Position numbers and translations under genes: made by a program. Below are positions 60,822 to 64,000 of a stretch of 64,000 nt of DNA, one piece after another. Position 1 is the stretch's first letter; the number at the start of each line of letters is the position of its first letter. The stretch comes from Calditrichia bacterium. Its GTDB lineage: Bacteria > Calditrichota > Calditrichia > RBG-13-44-9 > J075. Below the pieces are notes generated by a model, which ran no database searches, had not been told where the DNA came from, and saw only the letters and a program-made list of their open reading frames with translations. The stretch is from the NCBI GenBank assembly GCA_028284445.1, contig JANQRS010000039.1, forward strand, positions 1 through 64,000, in the 5' to 3' direction.

Positions 60822-61316
60822 ATGTCAGATACCTTCGGACAGAAAAAGAATGCCGTGCTGACAATCCTGAGAAACCAGGATCGTTTTTTGATGATCAAAC
60901 GAGAGCGTCCCCCTCATGTGGGACGTTACGTGCCGGTAGGGGGTAAGATTGATCCGCATGAAAGTCCGGCGCAGGCCGCAATTCGCGAGGCTCGCGAAGA
61001 GAGCGGGATCGTTGTCTCCGTGGTGCGATTTTGTGGCGTGCTTGTGGAAACGTCGCCGGCGAAGTATAACTGGACGGTCTTTGTCTATATTGCCGATGTC
61101 GATAATCATCCGGCGCGGCGCTGTAACGAAGGACAGTTGGAGTGGGTGGAAATTGAACGCCTCAAGTCGGTGTCGCTTCCGGAAACGGATCTGTTTCTAT
61201 ATGATTATGTCTTGTCTGAAAGGCCGTTTATGATGGATGCGCATTATGATGCTGAGTTAAAATTGCTGACGCTGCGGGAGGAAATTGAAGGGAAGATACT
61301 GAAGAATGAAAATTGA
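60822..61316 (+). CDS. Nudix hydrolase (MutT/8-oxo-dGTPase-like)
   Basis: The 164-residue protein has a complete Nudix box starting with GGKIDPHESP and ending in REAREESGI (residues ~41-63), so G-x5-E-x7-R-E-U-x-E-E-x-G-U is intact. The glutamates bind magnesium. The fold start is AVLTILRNQDRFLMIKRERPP. Nudix enzymes hydrolyse a nucleoside diphosphate linked to another group; damaged-nucleotide clean-up is the usual guess for this size, but the substrate is open. The ATG at 60822 has GAGGAAT upstream. Confidence 0.9.
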   Translation: MSDTFGQKKNAVLTILRNQDRFLMIKRERPPHVGRYVPVGGKIDPHESPAQAAIREAREESGIVVSVVRFCGVLVETSPAKYNWTVFVYIADVDNHPARRCNEGQLEWVEIERLKSVSLPETDLFLYDYVLSERPFMMDAHYDAELKLLTLREEIEGKILKNEN

Positions 61317-61456
61317 CGATTGAAGAATTTGCAGTCGGCGGAAATAAATCGACAATTCTGCAAATACGCAAATCAGCAAACGGCGTAGCCGTTACATAGC
61401 GCAGTCAGATGTTCGCTCCTGGCGAACATCTGCGGGGATCAGGCAACTTTCAACTC

Positions 61457-62491
61457 TCAGCTCTTCGCGTCCTCTGTTGCCAACGGCGCTTCAATCATTT
61501 CTGTATCGGTTATAAGATCTATGGTGGTCGTATCCAGTTGCACTTCCAGCTTGCTGAATTCCCAAACTGGACCGTCCTGCTTGCCCGTGACGGTTAGGGT
61601 CGCCTGACCCTGCTGACCGGTTAAAGTTGTTTTGAAGCTGGTGCTGCCCTTGGTTTTTGGCGGGCCTTGACCAAATATACGCTCGCTGCTATAGGATACG
61701 TCTGTTGGTTCTGAGTTTTCTATTGGCTGACCAAGTGCTGCAACCACAGACGCGCTGTTTTTTGCATAGAAGAGGGCATCCTTATATGCGCTGGATTGTT
61801 TCAGCTGATCTACTTCTGAAAGCTTTTCGCCGGATTTACCGCCCCATTTTTTGCCACCCCAACCACCACGCTTCTTCCCGGGTTTTTTCTTGGCTTGAAC
61901 TACCTGGGTACGGTCGATCAGATCGATTGGCTTTTCTGCTCCTTCCACCACGACTTCCAGTTTGCTAAATTCCCAAACTTCGTCAGATTTTGCACCACTC
62001 ACATTGAGGATGCCGCTGCCGTTGGGACCGCTTATGGGGATTGATAAGTTGCCGGCTTCCTTCATGCGTGGCGGCCAGCCTTTGCTCCAGTCTTCTTCCT
62101 GGCTCATTGCGCCGGAAATAAACATGCCGGGAGTAATTGAATCGCCAATAGCACCCTGGACCTCAGCATTTTCCCGCGCAAAGAACAGTGCATCCTCAAA
62201 AACTGTTGTGTCTTTCAGGGCGTTGGATTCTTGCATCTTTCCGGCAAAGCCAGCGAGCGAAAAGCCAATGACCAGCACCAGGAGTCCGGAAATCCAGTTG
62301 CGTTTTAAGCGGATCTTGGGCTTCGATTCTTTTTTCGCTGCGGGCGGCGGGTTTTCCAGGTCGTGCAGGCGTTGAGCAATCTCTGCTTCAATAAGTTTTA
62401 CGCGGTCCGGATAGCGATCTTTGTCTATATGGCGCAGGGCATCTTCTAAATCGGCCAGTGAATAGCTGCCATAATCGGGGGCGTCGGTCAT
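61457..62491 (-). CDS. Membrane protein with two Coa1-like repeats
   Basis: The 344-residue protein has an N-terminal acidic/helical cytoplasmic segment (~1-65, ending in basic KPKIRLKRNW), one membrane span (ISGLLVLVIGFSLAGFAG, ~67-84), then two similar units joined by a Lys/Gly-rich linker (KKPGKKRGGWGGKKWGGK). Each unit has 'DALFFARENAEVQGAIGDSI' or 'DALFYAKNSASVVAALGQPI', an 'A-V-x-x-x-LG-x-PI' helix-loop as in the cytochrome-oxidase assembly factor Coa1, and ends with a VWEFSKLEV strand. The Coa1-like similarity is by motif only; a role in membrane-complex assembly is inference. The start at 62491 follows AAGGA. Confidence 0.65.
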   Translation of the reverse strand: MTDAPDYGSYSLADLEDALRHIDKDRYPDRVKLIEAEIAQRLHDLENPPPAAKKESKPKIRLKRNWISGLLVLVIGFSLAGFAGKMQESNALKDTTVFEDALFFARENAEVQGAIGDSITPGMFISGAMSQEEDWSKGWPPRMKEAGNLSIPISGPNGSGILNVSGAKSDEVWEFSKLEVVVEGAEKPIDLIDRTQVVQAKKKPGKKRGGWGGKKWGGKSGEKLSEVDQLKQSSAYKDALFYAKNSASVVAALGQPIENSEPTDVSYSSERIFGQGPPKTKGSTSFKTTLTGQQGQATLTVTGKQDGPVWEFSKLEVQLDTTTIDLITDTEMIEAPLATEDAKS

Positions 62492-62660
62492 GTGAAATCC
62501 TTGTTTCTAGTCGTAATTTTGAATCATACCGGCTGACTAACATTCAAATATACGGATAAATCAGGCAAGGTTTCCAATTTGTAAAAAAGAAAAATCGCAG
62601 ATCACCGGATAGCAAACCGGCAACCTGCGTTCTCTGGGGGTTAGGCAATAAGTGCGCAAA

Positions 62661-64000
62661 TTACTTGACTAACAGCAGTCTTAGCACCTGACGCCTCGTT
62701 GCTGAAGAAACCACGAAGAAATACGTGCCACTACTAACCTCCAGGCCATGATCATTAACTCCATCCCAGTTAAATTGATACTCTCTGCCTGAAGAAGACT
62801 CCGCAGGGAAGGTGCGCACTAATTGCCCCAGCGTATTATATATCTTGAAGCTGATATCATCGTTCTGCTGCATAAAAGAAGCGGACAGACGAATTTTGAT
62901 GGTTGTTCGATTATTGAAGGGGTTCGGGAAGGCGACGAACAAACTATCGCTTTCAATAACTTCATCATCTTCAATACCCACCACTAAACCGGATTCGTCC
63001 TGGCAGTCGGTGCATGCAAACACCGTATCGCTCGGTTCAAGCGCCAGGAAGGCGCTATATATTGACAGAACCCTTTCATCGATGCTCAGATCAAGAATCG
63101 ATTCAATCGTATTGTCTGTTTGCGGCTCGCCTTCCAGGCTGATGATGCGATTGCCTGTCCAGACTTCCTCGAGTAGTGAATCATGCGGCGTGATTGCCTG
63201 TGCCGCCAGCGTTGTTTCGCGGTTGTAAGGCTGACCCTGGTAGAGTCCGGATACCTGAACAGTAATCGGAAAGTCCCCAAAATACTTGCCTACCTGGAGA
63301 ATACCTTCGCTGCTTTCAATGCTTTGAGCCAATCCGCCGAGCGTAAAGCGAGCAAACGTAAACCCGTTGTCAACCTGGGCGTGCAAATCGAACGCGTCGA
63401 TGGTTGCTTCGGCCAATGCAGTTACTGCGGATACAGTTTCCAGCAAGCTGCCGTAATCATTGATATTTTCAAACGAGCCGCTGGTTTGTTCCGACAGCTT
63501 TTCGTAGAAATATTGATTACCGGAGAATATCTTTCCGCCTATCGTATTGGTTAGGATATTCAGGTTGTTGTAGTCAACAATATGCACCGGCACGATCGGA
63601 TCCATCGCTGCAAGCAATTGGCTAATCTGGACATCCGCAATTGCCTGGTCGCGGAGCTGATCGGTATTGGATATGAGCAAGAGGCTGCCGTCGCCGCCAT
63701 TTTCCTGGATGAAATGGATGCCGTCGGTGAGCAGGCTCGGTAGGTTGGAGAAGTTGAAAATCGGATTGCTGCCGACTGCTGAAAACGCTGCCTCGATACC
63801 AGCGCTAGTGGCAGGAAACCAACTGTCGGATGCCCGAAGTGTTCCGCTTAATTGGGTAAAGATCAAATTGAACGAATCGGCGTCTGCCAGCTCGTTTAAT
63901 AATGTGATTCTCGCGGCATCAAGAACGGTTTGAATGCTCACCGTGCTTTTCGAGAAATCGTAATCGAAAAGACAGGCAATTTTACGATCTGTGGGCAGGT
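62661..64000 (-). CDS. Secreted von Willebrand A-like protein with T9SS sorting domain, N-terminus beyond window
   Basis: The frame is open to the window edge, so the start and signal peptide are outside; a GTG at 63941 is the first in-window start but is not the true one, since LPTDRKIACLFDYDFSKSTV reads upstream without a stop. The visible ~445 residues contain a vWA-like Rossmann segment (CLFDYDFSKSTVSIQ and DGSLLLISNT), then a long region of beta strands, and at the end a 90-residue type A T9SS sorting domain (VAFPNPFNNRTTIKIRLS to YFFVVSSATRR). A CxxC pair (ACTDCQD) precedes the sorting domain. The substrate is unknown. It is the third T9SS cargo in the window. Confidence 0.8.
   Translation of the reverse strand, partial: LPTDRKIACLFDYDFSKSTVSIQTVLDAARITLLNELADADSFNLIFTQLSGTLRASDSWFPATSAGIEAAFSAVGSNPIFNFSNLPSLLTDGIHFIQENGGDGSLLLISNTDQLRDQAIADVQISQLLAAMDPIVPVHIVDYNNLNILTNTIGGKIFSGNQYFYEKLSEQTSGSFENINDYGSLLETVSAVTALAEATIDAFDLHAQVDNGFTFARFTLGGLAQSIESSEGILQVGKYFGDFPITVQVSGLYQGQPYNRETTLAAQAITPHDSLLEEVWTGNRIISLEGEPQTDNTIESILDLSIDERVLSIYSAFLALEPSDTVFACTDCQDESGLVVGIEDDEVIESDSLFVAFPNPFNNRTTIKIRLSASFMQQNDDISFKIYNTLGQLVRTFPAESSSGREYQFNWDGVNDHGLEVSSGTYFFVVSSATRRQVLRLLLVK

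Overview
The window suggests a Gram-negative, free-living heterotroph of the FCB group, most like Calditrichota/KSB1-type or Ignavibacteria-type lineages. The evidence is of three kinds. Three large secreted proteins end in the type IX secretion (T9SS) sorting domain with its NYPNPFN-type opening. There are two SusC/Oar-style TonB receptors with N-terminal carboxypeptidase-regulatory-like domains, and several lipoproteins. Purine-rich Shine-Dalgarno sites are common, unlike in typical Bacteroidetes. The taxonomic placement is inference. I saw no rRNA gene, tRNA gene, CRISPR array, transposase or phage gene, so this looks like ordinary chromosome with a heavy load of small intergenic repeats.

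Layout. 1-8.5 kb: a carbohydrate-utilisation neighbourhood with an IT-superfamily permease, an FAD oxidoreductase, a DUF4434 TIM barrel, a T9SS subtilisin, a sugar 2-epimerase and a truncated LacI regulator. 8.5-11.7 kb: a GDP-mannose 3,5-epimerase-like enzyme, a repeat lipoprotein and a glycosyltransferase. 11.7-22.9 kb: twin DKNYY-repeat proteins, a two-domain VOC protein, a low-molecular-weight phosphatase/arsenate-reductase-like protein, ChrA overlapping a Tat-exported Gfo/Idh oxidoreductase, an FG-GAP T9SS protein, a beta-helix protein, a YbjN-like protein and two small membrane proteins. 23.0-27.3 kb: a two-gene signalling module (7TMR-DISM histidine kinase, then a REC-kinase-REC-AraC hybrid). 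27.4-32.2 kb: an exported alpha/beta peptidase divergent from a MarR regulator, then a TonB receptor. 32.4-38.5 kb: a small membrane protein, a cholesterol-dependent-cytolysin-like lipoprotein, S-adenosylmethionine decarboxylase overlapping a patatin-like protein, and a sodium/solute symporter. 38.8-47.8 kb: a duplicated 2H-like protein, a lipoprotein hydrolase, a MoeB-rhodanese protein, a Ser/Thr kinase with TPR repeats plus a small orphan partner, and a secreted orphan. 48.1-56.8 kb: one 2,891-residue ORF. 57.2-64 kb: a large Oar-like TonB receptor, a Nudix hydrolase, a membrane protein with two Coa1-like repeats, and a T9SS protein cut by the window edge.

The two most notable items are these. 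(1) The 8.7-kb gene at 48165-56840 appears to put a whole ferredoxin/flavin glutamate synthase on one chain: FAD-linked oxidase, four 4Fe-4S motifs, FMN barrel with a 3Fe-4S motif, class II glutamine amidotransferase and GXGXG domain. Its amidotransferase cysteine sits at residue 1931, although that chemistry normally needs an N-terminal cysteine. (2) The lipoprotein at 33221-34855 has the core of a cholesterol-dependent cytolysin, but its C-terminal domain is different and lacks the undecapeptide. Recurrent hairpin families and 7-bp tandem repeats fill many gaps between genes and have clearly moved or expanded within this genome.
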